A DNA stretch of 18,549 bases, taken from Candidatus Latescibacterota bacterium. GTDB lineage: Bacteria > Blakebacterota > Blakebacteria > Blakebacterales > Blakebacteraceae. The notes beneath the pieces were generated by a model that had not been told where the DNA came from, did no database searches, and was given only the letters and a program-made list of their open reading frames with translations. The position numbers were made by a program, and so were the translations under genes. Position 1 is the first letter of the stretch. The number at the start of each line of letters is the position of its first letter. Shown piece after piece: positions 5,603 to 13,278 of this stretch. The stretch spans positions 1-18,549 of the forward strand of contig JAGLTZ010000027.1 of the NCBI GenBank assembly GCA_023135015.1, read 5' to 3'.

Positions 5603-8263
5603 ATGTTCCGGCTTTTGGCTGCAGCATTTCTGATAATCACATCGGCTGCCTGCTCTTCATCTCCAGAAGAGCGATTCTCTCCTCTGGCTGAGGGAGAGGG
5701 AACCGCAGGCCAAATGGATATCGAGTTTCCACTTAATCTCGATCCGCGGAAGGAACTCGACCAGTACAGTCACGCCAACTGGCAGGAAGGCCTTCCACAG
5801 AACTCGGTCCAGGCGATCGTTCAGTGCCAGAAAGGCTATTTGTGGCTCGGGACCCAGGAGGGAATGGTGCGCTTCGACGGCATCCGTTTCAACGTATTCA
5901 ACCGTTCCAACACCCCGGGTTTTACAAACAATGATATTTCTGCACTCGTGGAAGGCGATGAAGGCCAATTGTGGGCCGGGACCTATGGTGGAGGCATTAT
6001 CCGTCTCAAGGATAAGGGGGCAGTCGCGTATACAACCGATGACGGATTGTCGAGCAATACGGTAATCAGCCTGGCTTCAGACGGTCATGGGGGTATCTGG
6101 ATCGGCACCTATAACAGCGGCGTGGATTACCTCGCGGGAGGGGCCCGATTCCTTTCCTATACGACAGCACAGGGACTGCCCAGCGACCGGATACGCAGCC
6201 TCCTGGTCGACATGGCGGGCAATGTCTGGGCAGGGACATCTGCTGGACTCGCCGTTTTGCAGCGGGGTGAGCTCGACTCCTTCGCAGGTGTGAGCGGCCT
6301 GGCGGGGGACGATGTCACAGCCCTGGCAGAGGGTCCCGCGGGTGTTATCTGGGCAGGTACGAACTCCGGATTGAACCGCGTCTACAAGAATCGAATAGAG
6401 ACCTATACCACTGCCGACGGCCTGTGCAACAACTCAATTCAGTCCCTTCACGTGGATAGAGAGGGAAATGTCTGGATCGGAACGATCGGCGGACTCAGCC
6501 GGTTTCGGGACGGGCGTTTCAGCAGCTTCACTTCCCAGCACGGTCTCCCCAGCGACAATGTGGTCTCACTGCTCGTAGACCGGGATGGTTCGCTGTGGAT
6601 AGGAACACACGGAGGGGGTCTTAACCAGTTGAGTGAGGGAAAAGTCAGCACATTCACCACATCCCACGGTCTTTCGAACAACCTCATATACACAATTGCA
6701 CCGGCCAGAGATGGAGGGATGTGGGCAGGATCATATTCTGGAGATATCGACCGATATGAAAATGGCAGGTTTCATCAGGTCTTGTCCGGTTCCCTCCTCG
6801 GGACCATACAGATCAGGACACTCTTGGAAGACCGCAGCGGAAGCCTCTGGATAGGCACCGATGAGAGTCTCTACAGGTACGCGGGAGGGCAGCCGACCAC
6901 TTTTTCAACCGAGGAGGGATTGCCCGATTCCCCTGTAAGAGTGGTAAGTGAGGACCGGGAGGGTACCATCTGGGTAGGTACCGATGGAGACGGCCTCTAC
7001 CGTCTGCAGGATGGAATACTCGTACCTTTCGGGGAAGACCTCGGATTTCCTACCAATTCGGCCGTGCGGACCATCTATCAGGACCGAGATGGAGACCTGT
7101 GGATCGGAACATACAGCGGGCTGAGTGTTCTGCAGGACGGCCGATTCACAACCTATACCACATCAGACGGTCTTTCGCACAATTTCATCAGGACATTACA
7201 TGAGTCGAACAACGGGACGCTTTGGATTGGAACCTACGGCGGCGGGTTAAACCGGTATAAAGATGGAGGATTTAACTCCTATACCAGCCGTGACGGTCTT
7301 GTCAGTGACTCGATATACCAGATCCTGGAGGATGACGCCGGCAGCCTCTGGATGAGCTGTAATCTGGGTATTTTCGCCGTAGCAATACAGGACCTCGATG
7401 ACTTCACGGCGGGAAGGCGAACCAGAATCGAGTGTATGGCCTTCCGCGAGTCGGACGGTATGAAGAGCCGCGAATGCAACGGCGGTCATCCGGCCGGACT
7501 GGAACTGCCCGGCGATTCAACATTATGGTTCCCGACACTGAGGGGAATTGCGGTGGTCGATCCCATCAATATGCCCATCAATATTACGCCACCCCCGGTG
7601 GTCGTGGAGAGCTTCATCGTCGACAACGAAGAGATCAGTCTCTCTTCCGTACCGGTTTTGCCGCCCCGCAGGAAGCGGCTGGAGTTTCACTATACAGCCC
7701 TGAGCTTCATTTCGTCCGAAAAGGCCCGCTATCGCTACATGCTGGAGGGTTTCGAAACCGATTGGGTTGAAGCCGGAGGGAACCGGATAGCGCAGTATAC
7801 CAGAGTACCTCCCGGTGATTACCGGTTCAGGGTGATAGCCGCCAACAGCGACAAAGTGTGGAATGAGACTGGAGCTTTCGTCGACTTCAGGTTGCGGCAT
7901 GCATTCTACGAGACAATATGGTTCCTGCTGACCTCGATCCTGACACTGCTGGCCTTGACCTATATGATTTACAGGCGGCGCATCCACAGCCTGCGCCGGA
8001 GGGAACTTTTTCTTCAGGAAAAAGTCAAGAAAGCCCTGGCGGAAGTCAGAGTCCTGAGTGGAATGCTGCCTATCTGCAGTCACTGCAAGAAAGTCCGGGA
8101 CGACAAAGGCTACTGGAGCCAGATAGAGCACTATATAAGAGATCATTCCGAAGCAGTTTTCAGCCACGGGCTATGCCCCGACTGTATGCAAAAACACTAC
8201 CCGGAATATGCGGAGAGAATTAAGCGCAGGCACGATTCGCAGGACAGTAGCAACACCAGCTAA
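5603..8263 (+). CDS. Two-component-type beta-propeller (Reg_prop) sensor lipoprotein with Y_Y_Y domain, membrane helix and CxxC zinc-like tail; no kinase
   Basis: 886 residues. The N-terminal signal peptide ends in a lipobox-like SAAC (Cys17). Then come 13 Reg_prop blades spaced about 41 residues apart, each with a 'LWIGT.GGG' core, plus a fourteenth degenerate blade ('TLWFPTLRGIAVVD'); this suits two seven-bladed propellers, as in HTCS-type and related sensors. A Y_Y_Y domain follows (about 690-766), then one membrane helix (about 769-793) and a basic coiled stretch. The tail carries Cys825/Cys828 ('ICSHCKKVRDDKGYW') and Cys858/Cys861 ('CPDC'), a likely zinc-binding module that I recall from the C-termini of many PAS/response-regulator proteins. 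There is no HisKA/HATPase, GGDEF or HTH domain, so the output is unknown. Probable topology: propellers outside, tail in the cytoplasm. The TAA overlaps the convergent dehydrogenase end by 4 bases. Confidence 0.9.
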   Translation: MFRLLAAAFLIITSAACSSSPEERFSPLAEGEGTAGQMDIEFPLNLDPRKELDQYSHANWQEGLPQNSVQAIVQCQKGYLWLGTQEGMVRFDGIRFNVFNRSNTPGFTNNDISALVEGDEGQLWAGTYGGGIIRLKDKGAVAYTTDDGLSSNTVISLASDGHGGIWIGTYNSGVDYLAGGARFLSYTTAQGLPSDRIRSLLVDMAGNVWAGTSAGLAVLQRGELDSFAGVSGLAGDDVTALAEGPAGVIWAGTNSGLNRVYKNRIETYTTADGLCNNSIQSLHVDREGNVWIGTIGGLSRFRDGRFSSFTSQHGLPSDNVVSLLVDRDGSLWIGTHGGGLNQLSEGKVSTFTTSHGLSNNLIYTIAPARDGGMWAGSYSGDIDRYENGRFHQVLSGSLLGTIQIRTLLEDRSGSLWIGTDESLYRYAGGQPTTFSTEEGLPDSPVRVVSEDREGTIWVGTDGDGLYRLQDGILVPFGEDLGFPTNSAVRTIYQDRDGDLWIGTYSGLSVLQDGRFTTYTTSDGLSHNFIRTLHESNNGTLWIGTYGGGLNRYKDGGFNSYTSRDGLVSDSIYQILEDDAGSLWMSCNLGIFAVAIQDLDDFTAGRRTRIECMAFRESDGMKSRECNGGHPAGLELPGDSTLWFPTLRGIAVVDPINMPINITPPPVVVESFIVDNEEISLSSVPVLPPRRKRLEFHYTALSFISSEKARYRYMLEGFETDWVEAGGNRIAQYTRVPPGDYRFRVIAANSDKVWNETGAFVDFRLRHAFYETIWFLLTSILTLLALTYMIYRRRIHSLRRRELFLQEKVKKALAEVRVLSGMLPICSHCKKVRDDKGYWSQIEHYIRDHSEAVFSHGLCPDCMQKHYPEYAERIKRRHDSQDSSNTS

Positions 8264-9024
8264 CCCGCCAGCCCGCCCCCGTCCACGACCAGCGTCGTTC
8301 CGGTGACGAAAGAGGAAGCGTCGCTGGCAAGGTAGAGGACCGCCCGGGCTATATCTTCCGGAGATCCCACACGTTTGAGCGGCCGGTCTGCCGCACCGGC
8401 CACGAATTCCACCGGGGGCAGCTCCAGCTGACGCGCCTCCTCCTGCAGCATCGGTGTATCGGTATCACCGGGGCAGATACAGTTCACCCTGATGTTCTGC
8501 TCGCCGTGGTCGAGCGCCATCGCCCTGGTGAGCTGAACAACCGCCCCTTTCGAGGCGCAGTAGGAAGCGGCTCTGCGGCCACCGACAAGTCCCCAGCCGG
8601 AGGCCGTATTGATAATCACTCCCCCACCCGCACGGGCCATGACCGGAATGGCGTACCTGCACATCAGGAAGACCGATTTTGAATTCACGGCCATCGCCCG
8701 GTCCCATTCCTCCTCGGTGGTATCCGGCACCGTGGCGCGCCGGATGATTCCGGCATTGTTGAAGAGGATATCGAGTCTGCCGAACTTCTGAACCGTCCGC
8801 TCCACAGCACGATTACAGTCTTCAGCTACAGATACATCACAGGGTATGAAGACGGCGCTGCCGCCCTGCCCGGCGATGGTCTCTACTACCGATTCTCCAC
8901 CTTCACGGTCGATATCGGCGATGGCGACCGCCGCGCCCTCCCGTGCAAAGAGCAGAGCGGTCGCTCTGCCTATACCCGAGGCGGCGCCTGTAATCAGAGC
9001 CTTCTTCCCTTCGAGAGTACCCAC
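8260..9024 (-). CDS. Short-chain dehydrogenase/reductase, classical FabG-like
   Basis: 254 residues from GTG (9024). It is an NAD(P)-dependent oxidoreductase with a full classical SDR set: cofactor loop TGAASGIG (12-19), Asp37 after beta-2 (suggesting NAD over NADP), NNAG (89-92), and the catalytic tetrad Asn114, Ser142, Tyr155, Lys159 ('SYCASKGA'). The C-terminal 'SSFVTGTTLVVDGG' is typical. The substrate cannot be read from sequence. Start choice: AAGGAG touches an ATG at 9030 with no spacing but is 6 bases from the in-frame GTG at 9024, so GTG is better supported; the ATG version adds two residues. It lies 60 bases behind the ATP-NAD kinase-like gene and is the last gene of the minus-strand run. 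Its TAG overlaps the sensor stop (8260-8263). Confidence 0.92.
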   Translation of the reverse strand: MGTLEGKKALITGAASGIGRATALLFAREGAAVAIADIDREGGESVVETIAGQGGSAVFIPCDVSVAEDCNRAVERTVQKFGRLDILFNNAGIIRRATVPDTTEEEWDRAMAVNSKSVFLMCRYAIPVMARAGGGVIINTASGWGLVGGRRAASYCASKGAVVQLTRAMALDHGEQNIRVNCICPGDTDTPMLQEEARQLELPPVEFVAGAADRPLKRVGSPEDIARAVLYLASDASSFVTGTTLVVDGGGLAG

Positions 9025-9030
9025 AATCAT

Positions 9031-9036
9031 CTCCTT
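9031..9036 (-). promoter_or_regulatory. Ribosome binding site that favours the GTG start of the dehydrogenase
   Basis: AAGGAG on the minus strand directly abuts ATG 9030 (no spacer) and is 6 bases from GTG 9024. Normal spacing supports GTG as the true start. Confidence 0.6.
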
Positions 9037-9084
9037 GCCCTTAATAGCCTGAAATAAACGTCGCGAACTGTTTCCAGGATTGCA

Positions 9085-10218
9085 TCAGCCTGATACCCTG
9101 CAGATAGCCTCTTCGTTGTAGCCTGTCACCACCCTGTAGTGGCCATACAGCATCCCGTCAACCTCCCTGTCGCCGGTGTCAACCCAGAGGGGGCGCCCGG
9201 CCAGCGTGTTGAGTTTGCCCGGCGTGCCGACGACGATGATGTTCTCCCTGCCCACCCGCCTGATGACCTCGGGGCTGATCTGCTGATTTCCCCTGCCGAA
9301 GATGCAGCCCTGGCCGCCTATGGGAGTGACCACTATAACAGCCCGGCGACCCGCGATGAGTGACAGGATCTGTGACTCGTTGGCATCGGACGCTACAATC
9401 CTGCCATCCTCAACGACATCCACACCTACAAGGGTCTTCCCCAACCCCAGGCCGGTCATAACCTCTCTTGTGGTGGTTCCCGGCCCGATGATGTAGAGAA
9501 CTCCTTTTTCCATCACTTCGACCACGGTGGCCGCTATCGCCTGCATGGCCACCTTCTCACCTGGACCGCTGGCGCTCTTGAGGCTCTGGATCAGGCTCGT
9601 CCTGAAAGGGACCTTCAGGTATCCGAATAGCCGCACCGTGATATCACCGCGCCGCAGTGCTTCCTCGTCGATATCGATGACCTCGGCCTCCCTGAGCGCG
9701 GATACCCTTCCCTGCAGGTAGAGCGATGCAAGATCTCCTGCGGCCAGAGGTGTCGTGGCAAAGGCCGCGGAATGGATCTTCACTCCGGCGGGGATGCCGA
9801 GCACGGGCACCTTCGAGCCAACAGCACCGCATATATCCCTCGCCGTGCCGTCTCCACCCGCGAAGAGGAGCAGGTCCACCCCGGCCTGCAGCATTCCGGC
9901 GGCTGCGTGCCTGGTATCCTCCGCACTCGTTTTGCCCGGTTCGATCGAACCGACGACGGTGGGATCCAGGCCGCACCTCTTCGCCACATCCTCTCCCATC
10001 TCCACCGGCCAGGTAATAATGTCGGTGTTCACAATACTGCTCACCCTCTCCAGGGCTTGGGCCGCCCTCCCCTGTGCCCCGGGCACGGCCCCCAGCTCCA
10101 GCGCCCTCTTCTGGATCTCCTCCCCGTCGCTTCCCTTCAGACCGACCCTGCCACCTAACCCCGCAACAGGATTGACAATCAACCCCAGTTTCGGACACCT
10201 GCCGGCTGCCTCAGTCAC
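9085..10218 (-). CDS. ATP-NAD kinase-like protein (COG3199 / AcoX-related)
   Basis: 377 residues with a GTG start. It is a member of the NAD kinase/diacylglycerol kinase fold: 'GLIVNPVAGLGGRVGLKG' at the N-terminus (12-29), the nucleotide motif GGDGT (121-125), and 'GIPAGVKIHSAAFA' (141-154). The C-terminal half has the COG3199 signatures 'IIGPGTTT' (243-250) and 'TPIGGQGCIFGRGNQQISPEVIR' split across 299-320. Classical NAD kinases are about 290 residues; the extra length is normal for COG3199. The family is related to AcoX, found beside acetoin/2-oxoacid dehydrogenase genes, and true activities are mostly untested. The gene overlaps the end of the GcvPB-like gene by 8 bases, so it is translationally coupled to it, and the dehydrogenase gene follows. 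That linkage suggests a role in cofactor or substrate phosphorylation for this pathway (inference). Confidence 0.85.
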   Translation of the reverse strand: MTEAAGRCPKLGLIVNPVAGLGGRVGLKGSDGEEIQKRALELGAVPGAQGRAAQALERVSSIVNTDIITWPVEMGEDVAKRCGLDPTVVGSIEPGKTSAEDTRHAAAGMLQAGVDLLLFAGGDGTARDICGAVGSKVPVLGIPAGVKIHSAAFATTPLAAGDLASLYLQGRVSALREAEVIDIDEEALRRGDITVRLFGYLKVPFRTSLIQSLKSASGPGEKVAMQAIAATVVEVMEKGVLYIIGPGTTTREVMTGLGLGKTLVGVDVVEDGRIVASDANESQILSLIAGRRAVIVVTPIGGQGCIFGRGNQQISPEVIRRVGRENIIVVGTPGKLNTLAGRPLWVDTGDREVDGMLYGHYRVVTGYNEEAICRVSG

Positions 10219-11797
10219 CGCCCACCTTCCTGCGGAAGGCCCTCCACGTCACGGCCCACTGCGACGGGTCGTCGAAGGGCTCGTGCTCAATGGTGTGGAC
10301 GGTGCTGTTGTGGGGGGCGCTCTTTACGATCTCGGGATCTGTGTAAGCCTCCCTTGCAACGTGCGCTATGATCGCCACGTACTCGTCCAGCTCATCCTTC
10401 GAGTACGATTCGGTCGGCTCCAGGGTGCATGGCTCGGGAACTACGAAGGGATGGTGACTGGTCCAGTAGTGCACGCCGAAGTCAGCGGCCCGGATGCCCA
10501 GCTCCTCGGAGTGGACACCGGTCTCCTCGGCCAGCTTCTCCCAGCTGTACCTGACCTGCTCGATCCGGCGCTTGCCCTTCGCGTATGGGATGCTGAGACC
10601 CGGGATCTCGAGCATCTTCTTGAGCAGGTAGTTATTGTTGAGAACGGCTATTCCGGCGACCTCCCTCAGGCCGTCGGCCCCCAGGCTCATTGCCCACGCA
10701 TAGGCCTTCACGACTACCGCCGGCACACCGTGGAAGGAGCCTACTTTGCCGATGCTGTCGGCCAAGTCGTAGTCGAGCCGGTATCTATCGCCGTCATACT
10801 CCACCAGCGGAACCGGCAGGAAGCGGGCCAGTTCTTCTTTCACGCCTGTGGCGCCTACGGCCGGACCGCCGCAGCCGTGCGGGGTCGAGAAGGTTTTATG
10901 GAGGTTGAAGTGGCAAAGGTCGAAGTCGGCCTCGCGGGCCCTGGTGATCCCCAGTACCCCGTTGGCGTTGGCCTGGTCGTATGAGCAGAGTCCTCCGGCC
11001 CCATGAACAATATCCACGAACTCGGCGATCTTCGGGTTGTATATCCCGGTATCCTCCGGATTCGTGATAAGAAGGCCGGCAGTGCGCTCCGAAACCGCAG
11101 CCTTGAGCGCATCCAGATCGGGGTAGCCGTCATCGTCCGGGTAGAGGGTTATAACCCTGTAACCGGCAGTTTTGGCGCACGCCGCGTTGGAGGGATGGGA
11201 GAAGATCGTGGTGATTATCTCATCCCGCTGCTTCGATTCACCCCTAGCTTCGTGATATGCCCTGATTATCGAGACGTTCGCATAGATCGCCGCCGAGCCC
11301 GCCCCTGGCTGCAGCGAAAAGCGGTCGAGCCCCGAGATCTCCTTCAGTATCTGTTCGAACCGGTACATCACCTCCAGGATTCCCTGCACTGTCTCTTCAT
11401 CCTGGAAGGGGTGGAGGTCGAGCAGCTTCGGGTTTGCAGCAAGCTGATCGTTGATTTTGGGGCTGTACTTCATCGTGCAGGTGCCCTGGCCGATGTCTAC
11501 GTTCAGGTCGGCACCCAGGTTCTCCTGGGAGAGGCGGGCATAGTGCCTGACCACCTGTGGCTGGGAGAGTTCGGGCAGGGCCGGCGGATCTTTCCTCCTC
11601 ATACCATCGGGCAGGGTGGCCAGAACATCGCCGGCCCTGGCCCGGATCTCCTCATCCACCTCCGGCACGAGTATCCCCCTCTGGCCGGCGCGGCTCAGCT
11701 CGAAGATTATCGGCTCATCCCACCTTGCCTGGTGGAAGCGGCGGAGTACGGGTTTCCCGTCGCTGTAGCGCTCCTTCGTGATATCTCTCTGTCCCAT
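10211..11797 (-). CDS. gcvPB: Glycine dehydrogenase (decarboxylating) subunit 2-like, PLP-binding, divergent
   Basis: 528 residues. This is the PLP-carrying half of a split P-protein: Schiff-base lysine Lys301 in 'HFNLHKTFSTPHGCGGP', PLP-partner Asp274 in 'SYDQANANG', and 'GTCTMKYSPKIN' (105-116). Classic GcvPB decarboxylates glycine and passes aminomethyl to lipoyl-GcvH. Several motifs differ from those I remember for canonical GcvPB. The usual SAHGTNPASA is replaced by 'SHPSNAACAK' (200-209); YDGANLNA is replaced by 'YDQANANG'; GGGGP becomes 'GCGGP'. The protein is also somewhat longer than the usual 480-490 residues, with a 'DPSQWAVTWRAFRRK' C-terminus. It starts 1 base after the GcvPA stop behind a strong GGAGGAGGTGG site, so the two subunits are co-translated. 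It is either a divergent glycine decarboxylase or a relative acting on another amino acid. Confidence 0.85.
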   Translation of the reverse strand: MGQRDITKERYSDGKPVLRRFHQARWDEPIIFELSRAGQRGILVPEVDEEIRARAGDVLATLPDGMRRKDPPALPELSQPQVVRHYARLSQENLGADLNVDIGQGTCTMKYSPKINDQLAANPKLLDLHPFQDEETVQGILEVMYRFEQILKEISGLDRFSLQPGAGSAAIYANVSIIRAYHEARGESKQRDEIITTIFSHPSNAACAKTAGYRVITLYPDDDGYPDLDALKAAVSERTAGLLITNPEDTGIYNPKIAEFVDIVHGAGGLCSYDQANANGVLGITRAREADFDLCHFNLHKTFSTPHGCGGPAVGATGVKEELARFLPVPLVEYDGDRYRLDYDLADSIGKVGSFHGVPAVVVKAYAWAMSLGADGLREVAGIAVLNNNYLLKKMLEIPGLSIPYAKGKRRIEQVRYSWEKLAEETGVHSEELGIRAADFGVHYWTSHHPFVVPEPCTLEPTESYSKDELDEYVAIIAHVAREAYTDPEIVKSAPHNSTVHTIEHEPFDDPSQWAVTWRAFRRKVGGD

Positions 11798-11798
11798 C

Positions 11799-13196
11799 TC
11801 AGGCCACCTCCTCCCTCAAAGCTTCTACAAGCCTGTCTATATCCTGCCTGCTGTGTACCTCGGTGACACAGTAAAGGGCACTGCTGCCCAGTTTGGGATA
11901 CTCCTGTGTCAGATCCTTTCCGCCGAAGATCCCCCCCGCCAGAAGGGCCCTGTTTATTTCCGCCACCGACCTTCCGGTGCCGTCGAAGTTGACCACGAAC
12001 TCCTTGAAATGGGGCGTGGAGAAGAGAGGAGCCTTGACGCCCTCGATCGTGTCGAGTTTCAGCATGGCGTACCGGGCACGCGCCATGATCCCCTCGCCGA
12101 TTTCGGCCATCCCCTGCGGTCCCATCAGAGCCAGGTAAACGCCGGCAGTGATTCCCCACAGCGCAGCCGCCGTGCCGACCCACTCCCTGCCCTCCTCACG
12201 GACTGCGAAGGAAGTCCTTTCATATGCCACGTCGCCGAAGCCGTATTCCCCCTCAACTCTGGTAGGAGCTATCCCGAAGAGACGGGAGGGGTATTCCATT
12301 ACGAACTCTTCCTCGTCGCGGGTAGCGATGAACCCCGCCTGGCCACCACCGAACTGCATGTGCATCCCAAGAGGCTGGATGTCGCCACATACGATGTCGG
12401 CGCCGTAATCGGCCGGCGGGGTGAGCACACCAAGGGATATCGGATCGACGTCGACAATCAGGAGGGCGCCCTTCTCGTGCGCAATATCCGCAATCTCCCC
12501 TCCCGCCTGCTCGATAGTGCCGAGGTAGGAGGGGTTGCCCAGGAAGAGGGCGGCGGTATCCGAGGATAACCGCCCCTTGAGCTCCCCGAGGTCCAGTTGC
12601 CCCGTCTCCGCTTCGAAGCCAACGAGCTCTATATCGGCCGACGGCCTGCAGTAATCCCTGATCTTCGACAGCTTCTCGGCGCCGATGGCCTTCGAGACCA
12701 GGGCGTGGCGGCGGCCTGTGATACGTGTTGCCATGCAGAGAGACGTGGCCGCCGCCTGAAGACCGTCGTAGATGGGAACGTTCACGACATCCATGTTCAG
12801 GAGTTCCCCCATCATGCTGGCATATTCGAAAAGAGTCTGGAACCTCCCATGATCGTCATAAGGTTCGCCGGCGTAGGCAGTCAGGAACTCGCCGCGTCTG
12901 TTCACCTCGTCGCACACCGCCGGGACGTGGTGCTGCCAGCATCCGGCGCCCAGGAAGTTAAGATTCTCGCGGGCGGTTGCATTCCTGGCCAGGATGCCCT
13001 CGACATGCCTCTTCAGGGCCTGCTCGGAGAGAAGCGGCTCGGGCAGGTTCATCTTTCCCTTCAACCTCAGACTATCGGGGATATCCTCGAAAAACTCCTC
13101 CACACTTTCGGCCCCGACCTCCCTCAGCATTTGTTCCTTCACCTTGGGAACGGAATTGGGTATGTACGGGTAATCGGGCGGTCGTTGCTCACTCAT
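11799..13196 (-). CDS. gcvPA: Glycine dehydrogenase (decarboxylating) subunit 1-like, divergent
   Basis: 465 residues from ATG 13196, chosen because 'MSEQRPPDYPYIPNS' is where GcvPA homologues begin and an AGAGG site precedes it; the open frame continues upstream without meaning. Family marks: 'YIPNSVPKVKEQMLREVG' N-terminus, 'FEDIPDSLRLK', 'FLGAGCWQHHVP' (81-92), 'YDGLQAAAT' (143-151), and 'VDPISLG...YGADIVCGDIQPLGMHMQFGG'. GcvPA is the PLP-fold, non-PLP-binding half of split P-protein and pairs with GcvPB. The stretch that normally reads TAYTPYQPE is 'TAYAGEPYDDHG' here (106-117), a change matching the altered motifs in the partner. It is followed 1 base later by gcvPB and preceded by an 82-base gap after mrfB, which could hold a promoter. 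No gcvT, gcvH or lpd is in view. Confidence 0.85.
   Translation of the reverse strand: MSEQRPPDYPYIPNSVPKVKEQMLREVGAESVEEFFEDIPDSLRLKGKMNLPEPLLSEQALKRHVEGILARNATARENLNFLGAGCWQHHVPAVCDEVNRRGEFLTAYAGEPYDDHGRFQTLFEYASMMGELLNMDVVNVPIYDGLQAAATSLCMATRITGRRHALVSKAIGAEKLSKIRDYCRPSADIELVGFEAETGQLDLGELKGRLSSDTAALFLGNPSYLGTIEQAGGEIADIAHEKGALLIVDVDPISLGVLTPPADYGADIVCGDIQPLGMHMQFGGGQAGFIATRDEEEFVMEYPSRLFGIAPTRVEGEYGFGDVAYERTSFAVREEGREWVGTAAALWGITAGVYLALMGPQGMAEIGEGIMARARYAMLKLDTIEGVKAPLFSTPHFKEFVVNFDGTGRSVAEINRALLAGGIFGGKDLTQEYPKLGSSALYCVTEVHSRQDIDRLVEALREEVA
11804..11815 (-). promoter_or_regulatory. Strong ribosome binding site for gcvPB inside the end of gcvPA
   Basis: GGGAGGAGGTGG on the minus strand lies within the last codons of the GcvPA gene, 6 bases before the gcvPB ATG at 11797. 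It supports coupled translation of the two subunits. Confidence 0.7.
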
Positions 13197-13278
13197 ATGG
13201 TCATCCTCTCTGATGCCGGGACACTTGAAGTGCCGGAACGGGAAACTCCGGGTCGGACTGCAGGAGCAACTCTTAAGC

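Noticed and set aside
5810..7400. Repeated DNA motif (tggatcgg.acc/tctggat) as a repeat array
   Set aside because: The repeats are diverged and in phase with codons; they encode the roughly 41-residue propeller blades, not a DNA-level array or CRISPR.
9755..10984. 409-residue open frame on the plus strand
   Set aside because: It lies opposite the kinase-like and GcvPB genes, both with clear family motifs. It is a shadow frame produced by GC-rich codon usage.
13197..13278. Glycine riboswitch before gcvPA
   Set aside because: The 82-base gap has only small inverted repeats (for example CACTTCAAGTG) and is too short, with none of the conserved glycine aptamer segments I would expect.
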